Counted from the first letter of the stretch, positions 51,686-61,303 are shown. The stretch is 64,000 nucleotides of DNA from JBGSIC01 sp041751875 (GCA_041751875.1 JBGSIC010000021.1:62001-126000), one strand, 5' to 3'. Made by a program: numbers and translations. Notes: generated by a model from the sequence alone, not told the origin.

Positions 51686-53020
51686 CTAAGCGAAGACAAA
51701 TCGTTTGGGATCGCCCAAGAAATATACTAGGCGATTCATAAAGCGTGCGGCATCCGCGCCGTCCACCACACGATGATCCACCGAAAGGGAAAGGAACATC
51801 ATATCGGCAATCGCGATTTGATCGTTTTTCACCACAGGACGTTTGCGAATGGCGTTGACTCCAAGAATGGCAACTTCAGGGTAGTTGATCACTGGTGTGG
51901 CAAACACGCCGCCAATCGAACCCGCGTTGGTAATAGTAAAACTACCGCCTTTTAGATCTTCAAGAGTAGATTTGCCTGTACGTGCCCTTTCGGAAATCGT
52001 GTGAATTTCACTCGCTAACTCCCAAATATTTTTACGATCCACATCCTTGATCACTGGCACCATCAGACCGTTGGGCGTATCGGTTGCAATACCAATGTTG
52101 TAAAAACCCTTAAGCAAAATCACTTCATTTGCTTCATCTAATGTGGAATTGAGATAAGGAAATTCTTTCAAAGCGGGAATAAGGGCCTTGATAACAAATG
52201 GCAAGAAAGTGAGTTTCACATCGCGAGACGCCGCTTCCTCTTTCGCTGAAGCACGCATCTTTACGATTTCACTCATGTCGACTTCTTCAACATAGGTGAA
52301 GTGGGCAGCCGTGTGTTTCGAAAGCGACATGGCTTGGGCGATCTTCTTGCGAATCCCTTTGAAAGGAACCTTCTCAATGGCACCCGCGCCTACATACTGC
52401 GTTGGCGACAAAACGGTGCGAGAAACATCGCGACCACTTGGCACCGGATGGGACCCGCGAGGTGTGGCAGCTTGTTGACCTTCGTAGGCCATCTGCACAT
52501 CCATTTTTGTGACCCGTCCGTGCGGTCCCGTACCTTTGATCCCACCCAAATCGATTTTAAGATCGCGCGCGAGTTTGCGCGTCGCGGGGGTCGCTAAAAC
52601 TTTGAACGGAACAACCGATTGCCCGGTCTGTTTTTCTTCTTGCTCTGGTGCGGTTTCAACTTCCTCAGCTTCATCTTCTTCTACGGCTTTGGTCTGTTTG
52701 GGTGCGGGTTTGGCTTCTTTCTTCTCTTCTTTAAGTGCCTCTTTGTGAGACGGAGCGGCTTCTTTCTTGGCGCCTTTTTCGGCTCCGTTTGCCCCTTCGA
52801 TACGCACGATAACGGTGCCCACGGGTACCGTCTCGCCTTCTTTGGCCATTACTGCGGCAATTTTTCCGGCCATGGGGCTGGGAATCTCGACCGTCGCTTT
52901 ATCGGTCATGATCTCAACGATAGGTTGATCCGCGTCGACCGAATCGCCGGCCTTCACGAGCCATTTCGTGATTTCCCCTTCCGCGACGCCCTCCCCAATA
53001 TCCGGTAATTTAAAGTCCAT
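51686..53020 (-). CDS. 2-oxoacid dehydrogenase E2, dihydrolipoamide acyltransferase
   Basis: This 444-residue core subunit has a single N-terminal lipoyl domain with K41 in T-D-K-A-T-V-E-I. A Lys/Glu/Ala-Pro linker follows at ~85-140. The E3-binding domain (~145-185) has A-T-P-A-T-R-K-L-A-R-D and G-T-G-P-H-G-R-V. The catalytic domain has the transferase motif D-H-R-V-V-D-G. The form of the lipoyl motif (T-D-K-A-T-V) and the E1 alpha sequence fit a branched-chain-type complex, though pyruvate is also possible. Confidence 0.92.
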   Translation of the reverse strand: MDFKLPDIGEGVAEGEITKWLVKAGDSVDADQPIVEIMTDKATVEIPSPMAGKIAAVMAKEGETVPVGTVIVRIEGANGAEKGAKKEAAPSHKEALKEEKKEAKPAPKQTKAVEEDEAEEVETAPEQEEKQTGQSVVPFKVLATPATRKLARDLKIDLGGIKGTGPHGRVTKMDVQMAYEGQQAATPRGSHPVPSGRDVSRTVLSPTQYVGAGAIEKVPFKGIRKKIAQAMSLSKHTAAHFTYVEEVDMSEIVKMRASAKEEAASRDVKLTFLPFVIKALIPALKEFPYLNSTLDEANEVILLKGFYNIGIATDTPNGLMVPVIKDVDRKNIWELASEIHTISERARTGKSTLEDLKGGSFTITNAGSIGGVFATPVINYPEVAILGVNAIRKRPVVKNDQIAIADMMFLSLSVDHRVVDGADAARFMNRLVYFLGDPKRFVFA

Positions 53021-53047
53021 TTGCGAGCCTCTACTTGATCAAAAAGA

Positions 53048-54022
53048 TCAGAAATTCATCACTTTACCAACGGCCAACGCCACGCGCTCAGCATCAGGCA
53101 TATAAACATGTTCCAGCGTGTAGGGGAAGGGTGTATCCAGCCCCGCCACCCGCACAATGGGCGCTTCTAACGAGAGAACCGCTTCTTCGGCAATCAGGGC
53201 AGAAACTTCCGCTCCAAACCCGCAGGTCCGAGGGGCTTCTTGTACGACCACCACGCGTCCTGTTTTTCGAACCGATTCCAAAATGGTTTCCTCATCGAGC
53301 GGCACCAGTGTGCGAAGATCAATGACTTCACACTCTGCACCCCGAGGAGCACAAAGTTCCGCCGCCTTAAGACACTCCCAAACCAAGGCCCCCCAGCAAA
53401 TCACCGTAACATCTTTCCCTTCGCGCACGACCTGCGCCTTGCCGAGTTCAACCGTATAGGAGTCTTCGGGGACTTCGCCTTTTACCGAGCGGTAAATCTT
53501 TTTGGGTTCCAAAAAAAGCACCGGATCATCACAGCGCATGGAACTGATCAATAATCCCTTCGCGTCGTAAGGGTTTGATGGAATGACCACCTTCAACCCA
53601 GGCGTGTGGGCAAAATACGCTTCCGAACTCTGAGAATGATAATGCCCCCCACGGATACCACCACCAGAAGGAGAACGTATGACCATCGGGCAGGTAAAAC
53701 CCCCGCCCGAACGGTAGCGGATTTTCGCCACTTCGCTCACAATCTGATCGAAAGCGGGATAAATAAAATCGAGAAACTGAATCTCGGGAACGGGACGTAG
53801 GCCGTTGACGGCCATGCCAACAGCGGCACCAATGATGCCGCTTTCCGCAAGTGGCGTGTCTAAAACACGCTTTTCACCAAATTCCTTTTGCAGGCCTTCG
53901 GTGGCGCGAAACACGCCCCCATTCAGACCCACGTCTTCTCCCAAAAGCACAACTCGAGAATCATTTTTCATCTCGGTATAGAGAGCGTCGCGAACTGCTT
54001 GAACAAGTGTCAGGTTTGCCAT
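53048..54022 (-). CDS. 2-oxoacid dehydrogenase E1 beta subunit
   Basis: The 324-residue transketolase-like beta chain helps bind thiamine diphosphate and the E2 core. Recognisable segments are L-G-E-D-V-G, G-G-V-F-R-A-T-E-G-L, E-S-G-I-I-G-A-A-V-G and E-I-Q-F-L-D-F-I. The R-S-P-S-G-G-G-I-R-G-G-H-Y-H-S-Q-S-x-E block contains the conserved H-S-Q-S. It forms the heterotetramer with the next upstream gene product, and starts 23 bases after it. Confidence 0.93.
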   Translation of the reverse strand: MANLTLVQAVRDALYTEMKNDSRVVLLGEDVGLNGGVFRATEGLQKEFGEKRVLDTPLAESGIIGAAVGMAVNGLRPVPEIQFLDFIYPAFDQIVSEVAKIRYRSGGGFTCPMVIRSPSGGGIRGGHYHSQSSEAYFAHTPGLKVVIPSNPYDAKGLLISSMRCDDPVLFLEPKKIYRSVKGEVPEDSYTVELGKAQVVREGKDVTVICWGALVWECLKAAELCAPRGAECEVIDLRTLVPLDEETILESVRKTGRVVVVQEAPRTCGFGAEVSALIAEEAVLSLEAPIVRVAGLDTPFPYTLEHVYMPDAERVALAVGKVMNF

Positions 54023-54045
54023 TGTATTTCCTTTTAGAGGACGCC

Positions 54046-55185
54046 TTAGAGAGGAAAAGCCTCACTGGTGTTTTCGAACTTACCGCGCAGGTCTCTTTCT
54101 TCCTGCAGCGCCTTTTCTTGGCGCCGAAGCTGAGGCGTTTTTTCGGCGTACACGTCCTCAAAGAGAGATTCAATAGCGGGTGGTTCCATGGTTTCTGCTT
54201 GTTCCACTGCCTCAAGCACACGGTCTTTGGCCTCGGCTTGAAGCTCCTCTTCTTGTTCTTCCGACCAGTACCCCTTACCCACCAAATATTGTTTGAAACG
54301 CAAAATAGGATCGCGCTTTTTCCAAGCCTCGTATTGCTCGGGATCGCGGTAGCGTGTCGGATCGTCCGACGATGAATGCGGTCCCATTCGCAACGTTAAA
54401 CACTCTATGAGCGTCGGACCTTCCCCCGCTCGCGCGCGCTTGACCGCTTCTTCCATGGTTACATAAACTGCTAGCACGTCGTTTCCGTCGACAGCCACTC
54501 CGGGCATGCCGTAACCAATCGCTTTGTCGGCAATGCGCTTCGCCCCAGTCTGCTTATGAACCGGAACGCTAATGGCGTACTGGTTGTTCGTGCAGACAAA
54601 TACGGTCGGCGTTTTGTAAGCGCCCGCAAAGGTTAGGCCTGTGTGAAAATCGTTTTCCGAAGTCCCTCCATCTCCAAAGTAGGTGGCTGCCACATCCGTT
54701 TCGCCTTTGATCTGTGTGGCCATCGATGCGCCCACGGCTTGAATGACTTGAGTGGAAATAGGGCTCGAAATAGAGAAAAGGCGCTGTTTGGCAAAGCTAT
54801 AATGGTTGGGCATCTGTCGGCCCTGGCAGATGTCACCGCGATTGCCGATGAGGTTACAAATCATTTCCAGAACGTTCACACCCCGATAAAGAAACAAGCC
54901 GGGTTCTCGGTAGCTAGGAAAAACCCAATCCGATGGTTTGAGCGCCGCGGCCGTGCCGGTGGTAATGGCTTCCTGTCCAAAGGCCGGCACATAAAATCCA
55001 ATGCGTCCTTGGCGTTGCAGCATCATGCCTCTATCGTCGAGTACGCGCGACTGCACCATATTCTCGTACATTTTAAGAAGCTGGGTCTCGCTTAAGCGCG
55101 GTTCCACTTTCGGATCAGCTATATTGTCCTCCGAAAGAACGCGAAAACAATCTTCGCGCAACACGCCCCGGTTTGTCTTAGTCAT
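54046..55185 (-). CDS. 2-oxoacid dehydrogenase E1 alpha subunit, branched-chain type
   Basis: This TPP-binding subunit has G-D-G-G-T-S-E-N-D-F-H and C-T-N-N-Q-Y-A-I as the TPP/Mg site. The phosphorylation-loop region R-M-G-P-H-S-S-S-D-D-P-T-R-Y-R resembles branched-chain 2-oxoacid dehydrogenases (BCKDH) more than pyruvate dehydrogenase. I place the start at 55185 (M-T-K-T-N-R); an ATG at 55221 overlaps the lipA stop and adds 12 residues. The substrate (branched-chain 2-oxoacids versus pyruvate) cannot be settled from sequence alone. Confidence 0.9.
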   Translation of the reverse strand: MTKTNRGVLREDCFRVLSEDNIADPKVEPRLSETQLLKMYENMVQSRVLDDRGMMLQRQGRIGFYVPAFGQEAITTGTAAALKPSDWVFPSYREPGLFLYRGVNVLEMICNLIGNRGDICQGRQMPNHYSFAKQRLFSISSPISTQVIQAVGASMATQIKGETDVAATYFGDGGTSENDFHTGLTFAGAYKTPTVFVCTNNQYAISVPVHKQTGAKRIADKAIGYGMPGVAVDGNDVLAVYVTMEEAVKRARAGEGPTLIECLTLRMGPHSSSDDPTRYRDPEQYEAWKKRDPILRFKQYLVGKGYWSEEQEEELQAEAKDRVLEAVEQAETMEPPAIESLFEDVYAEKTPQLRRQEKALQEERDLRGKFENTSEAFPL

Positions 55186-55211
55186 TGGTTGATTCTCTTT
55201 TCCCTGAACGT

Positions 55212-56177
55212 TTAGTTGCATGTCTCTGCCTTTATTTCTGGCTCGATCACTGACAGAGCTGCCTGCTTGCGCGAACGTAAGTACCCTTCCATGAACATTT
55301 CTCCAGCCTTGTACGAGCTTCTCACCAAAGGGCCAGAAGCCACGTAAAGAAAACCCATCGTCTCGGCGATAGATTTGTACTGCAAGAAAATCTCTGGTTT
55401 TACAAATTCCTCGACGGGCAAATGCCGTGTGGAGGGCTGAAGATACTGACCGAAGGTGACCACATCCACGCCGACTTTTCTTAAATCTTCGAGTGTGACA
55501 ATAATCTCGTTTTCCGTCTCACCCAGTCCTAGCATCAAAGAACTCTTGGTGTAGCGCGAAGGATCCATCTCTTTGGCTTTTTCTAAGACAAACAAAGACT
55601 GCGCGTAGGTGGCTCTACCATCCCGCACCCGACGGGTGAGCCGTTCGACGGTTTCCATATTGTGGGCAATGACATCGGGTTGCGCGGCCACCAAACGGGT
55701 AAGGGAGTTTAGGTCCCCCTTAAAATCGGGAATCAACACTTCCACAAAAGTTTCCGGACAGCGCACGCGGAGCTCTTCAATGGTGCGCGCAAAATGATCG
55801 GCGCCTCCATCGGGTAGATCATCTCGGTCAACGGAAGTTAAAACCACGTAGGTTAAACCCAGCTTCGCGATCGCACCCGCCACTTTTTGGGGTTCTTCCA
55901 GATCGAGCCAGCCTTTGGGGTTTCCCGTTTTCACATTGCAGAAATGGCAACCGCGCGTACACGTATCACCCATGAGCATGATCGTCGCAGTGCCTTTACC
56001 CCAACACTCCCCCATGTTCGGGCAATGCGCTTCTTCGCAAACGGTGGAAAGTTTTAATTCCCGCATGAGAAGTTTGAGCTGCGTATATTCCTTCCCCACC
56101 GGCGGACGGATCTTCAGCCAACTCGGTTTTGGTGGCGCTTTTTTCGCGGCCTTTCCTATGGGCACAGAACTCTGCAT
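55212..56177 (-). CDS. lipA: LipA, lipoyl synthase
   Basis: This radical SAM enzyme inserts two sulfurs into octanoyl-lysine to give lipoyl. The auxiliary cluster motif C-E-E-A-H-C-P-N-M-G-E-C-W and the radical SAM C-T-R-G-C-H-F-C are both present. The C-terminal R-S-S-Y-K-A-G-E with the auxiliary-cluster Ser is also visible. Length is 321. It is the first gene of the minus-strand operon; its promoter should lie in the 54 bases before the divergent CDF gene. Confidence 0.96.
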   Translation of the reverse strand: MQSSVPIGKAAKKAPPKPSWLKIRPPVGKEYTQLKLLMRELKLSTVCEEAHCPNMGECWGKGTATIMLMGDTCTRGCHFCNVKTGNPKGWLDLEEPQKVAGAIAKLGLTYVVLTSVDRDDLPDGGADHFARTIEELRVRCPETFVEVLIPDFKGDLNSLTRLVAAQPDVIAHNMETVERLTRRVRDGRATYAQSLFVLEKAKEMDPSRYTKSSLMLGLGETENEIIVTLEDLRKVGVDVVTFGQYLQPSTRHLPVEEFVKPEIFLQYKSIAETMGFLYVASGPLVRSSYKAGEMFMEGYLRSRKQAALSVIEPEIKAETCN

Positions 56178-56231
56178 CTTATGGTTTTTTTAGTAGAAAA
56201 AGCCTGCCCACGCAACTAAGCTGACGACATC

Positions 56232-57113
56232 ATGCCGCATAGAAGCCGCTCTATCGTGCGAGTGCTCTGCGTCTGTCTGGTAGCTAGTTCCGTAGGCGCA
56301 GCCGCCAAAATCTACTTCGGGGCAAAAACGGGCATCCTGGCTTTCGTCGCAGACGGCGTGCATTCTCTTTTCGATTCCACCGCTACGATTGTGGGCATAA
56401 TCTCTGTAATCTCAGCTAGTAAGCCGCCTGACGCGGAGCACCCTTATGGGCACGAGAAGTTCGAGACGATAGCCTCGATGATGTTGGCTTTCCTCCTTAT
56501 GTTAGCGGGCTACGAAATGGCCACTTTCGCGGTCCAACGTATTTTGAACCAGGATGTCTTCCCCACGTACTCACCGGTTGGGCTTATCATCGTTTTTGCG
56601 ACCATGAGCATCAACCTGGCTGTTTCCTACTACGAAGGCAGAAAGGCTGTGGAGCTTTCGAGCCCCTTTTTATTGGCAGATTCATTCCATAACCGTAGCG
56701 ATTTTCTGATTGGTTTCGGAGTGCTCATCAGTTTGATTTCGGTGCGCTATCACTTGGGCATCGTCGACGGAATCGTAGCGGTGGGCATTTCACTCTACTT
56801 GGGCTACCTAGCCTACGTACTTATTCGTAAGACCATAAACCCTTTGGTGGATCACCGGGTGCTCGATCCGAAAGCGGTTGAAGCGGTCGCCTCTTCGGTG
56901 AAGGGCGTTTTGGATTGCCATGCGGTCAGAAGCCGGGGGCAACAGGGACATCACTTTTTGGATCTCAATATTCATCTCTCGGGAAAAATGACGCTCGATG
57001 AAGCGCACTCGATCACACACCAAGTAGAGACGCGCTTGAAGGATCAATTTCCTGGTTTAGCAGATGTCGTGATTCACACTGAGCCCCACGGGCATCCGCC
57101 ATGTTGCGCCTGA
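56232..57113 (+). CDS. Cation diffusion facilitator (CDF) metal efflux transporter
   Basis: This 293-residue inner-membrane antiporter has six transmembrane segments and a cytoplasmic C-terminal domain. Metal-site residues are in D-G-V-H-S-L-F-D and A-D-S-F-H-N-R-S-D; family H-P-Y-G-H-E-K-F-E follows. Probable substrates are zinc, iron or manganese. The C-terminal tail ends H-P-P-C-C-A with two Cys that might bind metal. It converges on the HEVGH peptidase gene, with a nine-base gap. Confidence 0.88.
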   Translation: MPHRSRSIVRVLCVCLVASSVGAAAKIYFGAKTGILAFVADGVHSLFDSTATIVGIISVISASKPPDAEHPYGHEKFETIASMMLAFLLMLAGYEMATFAVQRILNQDVFPTYSPVGLIIVFATMSINLAVSYYEGRKAVELSSPFLLADSFHNRSDFLIGFGVLISLISVRYHLGIVDGIVAVGISLYLGYLAYVLIRKTINPLVDHRVLDPKAVEAVASSVKGVLDCHAVRSRGQQGHHFLDLNIHLSGKMTLDEAHSITHQVETRLKDQFPGLADVVIHTEPHGHPPCCA

Positions 57114-57122
57114 ATAAAACAA

Positions 57123-58670
57123 TCAACCGCAAGGAGGTTCTTGAATTGGCTTTGCCGGTTCGAGAAATCGGGACGCTCCAGGTTTATGCATCTCAAATTC
57201 TCCCGAAACAAGATATACAAATTCGAAGTCATTTCCTTTGTGAGAGAAAGTTACAAAGCCGCGCGTGGGATCCATACTTCGTGGACCTTCCATGCGAAAC
57301 GGTATGCGTACGCCATGGTCTGTCACCCAAAGCGCGGTTTCCAGAGAGCCCGCACTAAATGCGTGTTGCCCAAACTCTACACTCAACAGGCTTTGATCTG
57401 CTGGATGCAAAAGATTCCATTTTTTGCCGTTCTCCATTGCCACGGTGGGCGCGTGCTTTAGAAAGTTGGCTAAAAGGGCGTGGTCGAATTCCCCGAGTGC
57501 CTTTTCCCTTTGAGCACAGCTCTGGGGAACCGGTTGAGTGCAAATATTTTCCGTAAAACGCGCAATCACCTCATGGGGATAGGCTATGCCTCGATACGTA
57601 TTCAAAAAGGGATCCTTCCACCATTTTGTATCGGCGAAACGTTTCTGCTGACTTCGCAAGTCATTTTCCATTTTCTGCACTGCTTGTACCAGTCTGACCG
57701 AAAATTCCTCACGACCCAATTCCTGATAAACAGACCAAAGAAAAGCCCTCACGTTGTCCGCACCATCGTGGGCGAAGAGACTTGCCGTGAGTTCCTCAAA
57801 AAGGTTCGGATAAAGCGAGTCATTCACATCCATCCTTCGAGAGCACTCCGCTTCAAACGGAGAAGACCCCGGCTTCTTCCGCCGATGACAGCCATCGGTT
57901 TGCAGATATACGTGAGAGAATAGATCTGCGACGAGCTCATTTACTGTGGAATCGGTAAAGCCCTGGTCTATTGGATAATCTCCCTGCGATTGCCATAGAT
58001 CATAGTGAAACCCATGGCCCACCTCGTGAAAGACAACCTCCGGATAGTCGAAGCCATCTTGCGCTACATCCGGGCGCGGTGAGCGATTAAGGATTAAATA
58101 GCTGTCGGCTTGAGACCCTCGGTATTCATAGAATCCGTAAGCAAGATTATTGTTGGGCCAAGGTTGCGTGTCGGCGTCTGACAAACGCAAAAGCCGATTG
58201 CCCTTCTTGAGCACTTGAGCCACGTGATCGCGCAATTCCTTTTCCGAAAATTTTTCCAAGCGCTCTAACTGTGCGAAAGCATCAACAAGCAATGGGGAAA
58301 AAGTTCCGTCCAGGTTCACCAATAGGGGGTGAAGGGCTTGAGGATGTGTAAGCCCGGACAGGGTGTTTATCTGAGAACCCATCTGTTGTTGCCAAGTCGC
58401 TCCAAAGCGTCGTTCCATGTAGTCTTTAGCCGTAGTTTCATCGTTGTTGGGCTGAATAAAGAACTGCACCTTGGAGGAGGGAAAAGAAACCCCTCTTTGC
58501 TCCCAGAAGGACAAAAAATCCGCTAGCGCAACCTTATAGTGAGAAACCCAGGCCTTCGCCCGCGCTTTTTCTGAGGAAGACTCAATCCAATGAAAATCCG
58601 CGGAGGAATGCGCCCAAGAAAAAGACCAAGCCGCCATGCAAAGGTAAGCCACCCAACACTTTGTAATCAT
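57123..58670 (-). CDS. Exported HEVGH metallopeptidase-like protein
   Basis: I place the start at ATG 58670, giving a signal peptide (V-A-Y-L-C-M-A-A-W-S-F-S-W-A); the frame is open to 58706. The 515-residue protein contains H215-E-V-G-H219 and, ~25 residues later, N-E-L-V-A-D, whose Glu could be the third zinc ligand, as in gluzincins. The N-terminal ~190 residues have no recognised domain. The substrate is unknown. It lies 118 bases downstream of the ATP-grasp gene on the same strand, so the two may be co-transcribed. Confidence 0.68.
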   Translation of the reverse strand: MITKCWVAYLCMAAWSFSWAHSSADFHWIESSSEKARAKAWVSHYKVALADFLSFWEQRGVSFPSSKVQFFIQPNNDETTAKDYMERRFGATWQQQMGSQINTLSGLTHPQALHPLLVNLDGTFSPLLVDAFAQLERLEKFSEKELRDHVAQVLKKGNRLLRLSDADTQPWPNNNLAYGFYEYRGSQADSYLILNRSPRPDVAQDGFDYPEVVFHEVGHGFHYDLWQSQGDYPIDQGFTDSTVNELVADLFSHVYLQTDGCHRRKKPGSSPFEAECSRRMDVNDSLYPNLFEELTASLFAHDGADNVRAFLWSVYQELGREEFSVRLVQAVQKMENDLRSQQKRFADTKWWKDPFLNTYRGIAYPHEVIARFTENICTQPVPQSCAQREKALGEFDHALLANFLKHAPTVAMENGKKWNLLHPADQSLLSVEFGQHAFSAGSLETALWVTDHGVRIPFRMEGPRSMDPTRGFVTFSHKGNDFEFVYLVSGEFEMHKPGASRFLEPAKPIQEPPCG

Positions 58671-58788
58671 GTCGCATATAGAGCAACGCGGGTCACCCAA
58701 AAACAAGGGGCGCTGCGTTGGATGGGCGGAACGGAGCCTATCTTTTCAGTAGGCTTTTTGCGATCTCGCGCCATTCCTCGACTAAATT

Positions 58789-60129
58789 TTAAGGCAGCTC
58801 AAAGGCGCCCGTGTCGTCGAGTTTCTGAATGAGCTCTGTCAGCTGTTGGACCGTGCCTTTATCAGAGCCATAGACTTTGTACCAACCTACTACCGTATCG
58901 GCATCCTTAGTACGTTGCATTTCCTGCCCGTGGGCGTACTCAGGAGAAAATTCAATCATTACTCCTAAGGCGCGCGCTTTTTCTTCCACTTGGAGAAGGG
59001 GGGTCGCATTAAATTTTTTCCCGCCGTCGGTACTCAAGAAAAGGGCGGACGCAAACTGCTTGCGCTCATAGAGACGGGGCTGATGCCTCAACTCCCAGGG
59101 CTTCCAAAAAGAAAGGACATAAAGCTGACGGGGATCGCGTCCGGTCGCCGCAGTTTCCAAGGGAACATGTCCCCCACCGGGCAAACGTCCATTTGGATCA
59201 AGAGGAACAATTTCTCCATTAGGGAGAAGCATGAGCTCAATGTGAAGTGCGCCCACCTTCAGACCTAGGCGTCCCGCAATTTTTTCCGCAACCGCGATTA
59301 ATCTTCCCGCTAGCGGCTTTCGCGGATCCATCAACCAATCGGATTTATACCGATTGACCGCACCTTCGACTCTCGTGCGCTCGTACTTCCACACACCTGT
59401 CACGATAGGACGCCCTGGATGGATAATCAGATTCACGGCAAATTCTCTTCCCGACAAATAGGGCATTAGAATCATCCGTCGGTTTCGCCATTCGGAATGA
59501 CGTAACTGAGAGAGTGCCTGGGCGGCTTCCAAAACATGCTCCGAATCGACAACAATTCCTCCGGTTGAACCAGAGGCAGAGGCAGGTTTCAAAAGAAGGG
59601 GACCCACCATTTTTTGTCCGGCAATCGCCAACTCATTCGGATCTACGGAGACCGCGTAGGGAGGCACGTACACTCCTTCCAAACCTTGTATCCGATCGTA
59701 AAAGTGCCCCTTATCTATAAGCGCAGGATTGAGGATGGGATCATTTGTTAAAATGGGATAACCCAGCGACGAAGACGCCTGTGCCAAGTATTGGTATTCA
59801 GGAATCCCGGTCCCCGATCCCAACACAAGAGCGTCGGGCGGAATGGGAAGCTGTCCTGCAAGAGTTTCCGCGTCATCGGGGCGACCAGAAAATTCAAAAG
59901 TCTCTTCGAACTGCTGGGGCTGAAAAGTTTTGAGAAAAAAGTCGGCAATATGCGAGGTGGGGCGGGGTTGGATGTGAAAGGGGTACCCGCCCAGGTCGCG
60001 AACTACCTGGCCGAGGTCTTTGGCGGCAGAATAAGCCCCCACAATGTAAACGGCGCAGGGGTGTTGAAAAGCTCCAAAAACCGGAGTGCTCCACAAGAGA
60101 AAGAAAACTATTTTAGTAAGTATTTTCAA
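58789..60129 (-). CDS. ATP-grasp ligase-like protein with signal-peptide-like N terminus
   Basis: The 446-residue protein begins with a sequence like a signal peptide (K-I-L-T-K-I-V-F-F-L-L-W-S-T-P-V-F-G-A). An ATP-grasp fold follows: L-L-L-K-P-A-S-A-S-G-S-T-G-G in the ATP-lid region, E-F-A-V-N, H-I-E-L-M and L-D-P-N-G-R-L-P-G-G-G. These resemble carboxylate-amine ligases. ATP-grasp enzymes are normally cytosolic, so export would be unusual. The start is TTG without a ribosome site; a later internal start would remove the leader but would also truncate the conserved N domain. Confidence 0.65.
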   Translation of the reverse strand: MKILTKIVFFLLWSTPVFGAFQHPCAVYIVGAYSAAKDLGQVVRDLGGYPFHIQPRPTSHIADFFLKTFQPQQFEETFEFSGRPDDAETLAGQLPIPPDALVLGSGTGIPEYQYLAQASSSLGYPILTNDPILNPALIDKGHFYDRIQGLEGVYVPPYAVSVDPNELAIAGQKMVGPLLLKPASASGSTGGIVVDSEHVLEAAQALSQLRHSEWRNRRMILMPYLSGREFAVNLIIHPGRPIVTGVWKYERTRVEGAVNRYKSDWLMDPRKPLAGRLIAVAEKIAGRLGLKVGALHIELMLLPNGEIVPLDPNGRLPGGGHVPLETAATGRDPRQLYVLSFWKPWELRHQPRLYERKQFASALFLSTDGGKKFNATPLLQVEEKARALGVMIEFSPEYAHGQEMQRTKDADTVVGWYKVYGSDKGTVQQLTELIQKLDDTGAFELP

Positions 60130-60344
60130 GATATTAATGGGTGTTAGCTCTCGGAACGACGCACTGTATCACAAAGTCAAAACCTTCCTCAAGTCGCTAC
60201 CTCGTAGCTCACTTTTGAGATTTTCTTGTGCTGTGAACGCGCAAAAGTGAGAGGCACGGTCCCCACTAAGCCTGCAATCCTTGGCACAATCTTTGTAGTT
60301 ACCTCTTAGTGTGATCGTGGAAGGTCACATAGAGGGAGTTAAGG

Positions 60345-61169
60345 ATGAAAGGTGTTCGTGTTTTTCTGTCTGTCTTAAGTGTTCTGTCTGCTACGCCGTC
60401 CGTCGGTGATTCCTGCTGGTCCATCACGCAGGTAAGAAAACAACCCAACGAAAAGCCGTTTACGTTTACCACGCTTACCAACGGATCAAAGATGCGCATG
60501 AACTTCGCGCCGCAAGTGTTCGCGCTCTTCGATGGTAAAGATCTTTACTCCTGCGTAAAAACGCCCAAGGAGTGGATGTGCGAACTGGGGCTCGGTACCT
60601 CAGGAATGTCGATGGCAAACGTTGCCGGAGGCCTAGGGTTAAAAACAAAAATCCAAACCGTCAAAGTCACCGATCTTCGCAAATCCGAAATCATCCAAGG
60701 GCAGTTTTGCCGTCATATCAAAGTGGATTCCTCGGTGGACATGAAAGGCTTTTTTGGAAACTCGACTTCAAAGGTTTCTGAGACAGGGTGCTACACAAAG
60801 GGCGCTGGTTTGGGAAAGGTTATCAGTCGTATGGGTGAACGGGCCCGCTTGATGGAAAAAGATCTCGTAGCCCCAGCTGCTGTATCGGAGTACCGCAAAT
60901 CCGGGTCTTACGGTTACAGCCTGAAAACCGCAACGACGGTAAACGGAAAGCAAACAGGCACACTCGAAACCAATTCAATCAAGCGCGTGTCGTGCAATGC
61001 CGCTGACTTTGTATTGCCACCGCATAAGTCGATGATGAAGGAGCTTGAAAAGTTAATGAAGCCTAAAAGTATGGCCAAAACCCAAGTTAAACCTCAGGCA
61101 AAAGCACGGGCGAAGACGCATGCAGAAGATGCGATCAAAAACGTAGCTAAAAGCCTTCTCTCCTTCTAA
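60345..61169 (+). CDS. Exported DUF4412-like protein
   Basis: This 274-residue protein has a weak signal peptide (F-L-S-V-L-S-V-L-S-A). It then shows a beta-rich region with F-T-F-T-T-L-T-N-G, L-F-D-G-K-D-L-Y-S-C and K-V-T-D-L-R-K-S-E-I-I, of the kind described for DUF4412 proteins. Six Cys may pair. The tail is basic (Lys, Ala, Gln and Met-rich). The function is unknown. AGGGAGTTAAGG gives a good ribosome site. A terminator follows its stop at 61198-61229. Confidence 0.65.
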   Translation: MKGVRVFLSVLSVLSATPSVGDSCWSITQVRKQPNEKPFTFTTLTNGSKMRMNFAPQVFALFDGKDLYSCVKTPKEWMCELGLGTSGMSMANVAGGLGLKTKIQTVKVTDLRKSEIIQGQFCRHIKVDSSVDMKGFFGNSTSKVSETGCYTKGAGLGKVISRMGERARLMEKDLVAPAAVSEYRKSGSYGYSLKTATTVNGKQTGTLETNSIKRVSCNAADFVLPPHKSMMKELEKLMKPKSMAKTQVKPQAKARAKTHAEDAIKNVAKSLLSF

Positions 61170-61197
61170 ATCCACCTAACCTCGAAAGAGGATCTCA

Positions 61198-61229
61198 AGG
61201 GGGCCCCGAGTTTAAGCTCCGGGCCCTCC
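61198..61229 (+). terminator. Probable rho-independent terminator
   Basis: AGGGGGCCCCGAG and CTCCGGGCCCTCC pair with about ten of 13 bases around TTTAAG, and TTCCTTTTCC follows. It ends the DUF4412-like gene. Confidence 0.6.
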
Positions 61230-61303
61230 TTCCTTTTCCACCTAATCCGCTTGACCTGGATTGGCCCCAAAAGTACGAATGAAGTACATGTTTGGGGGTT
61301 ATT

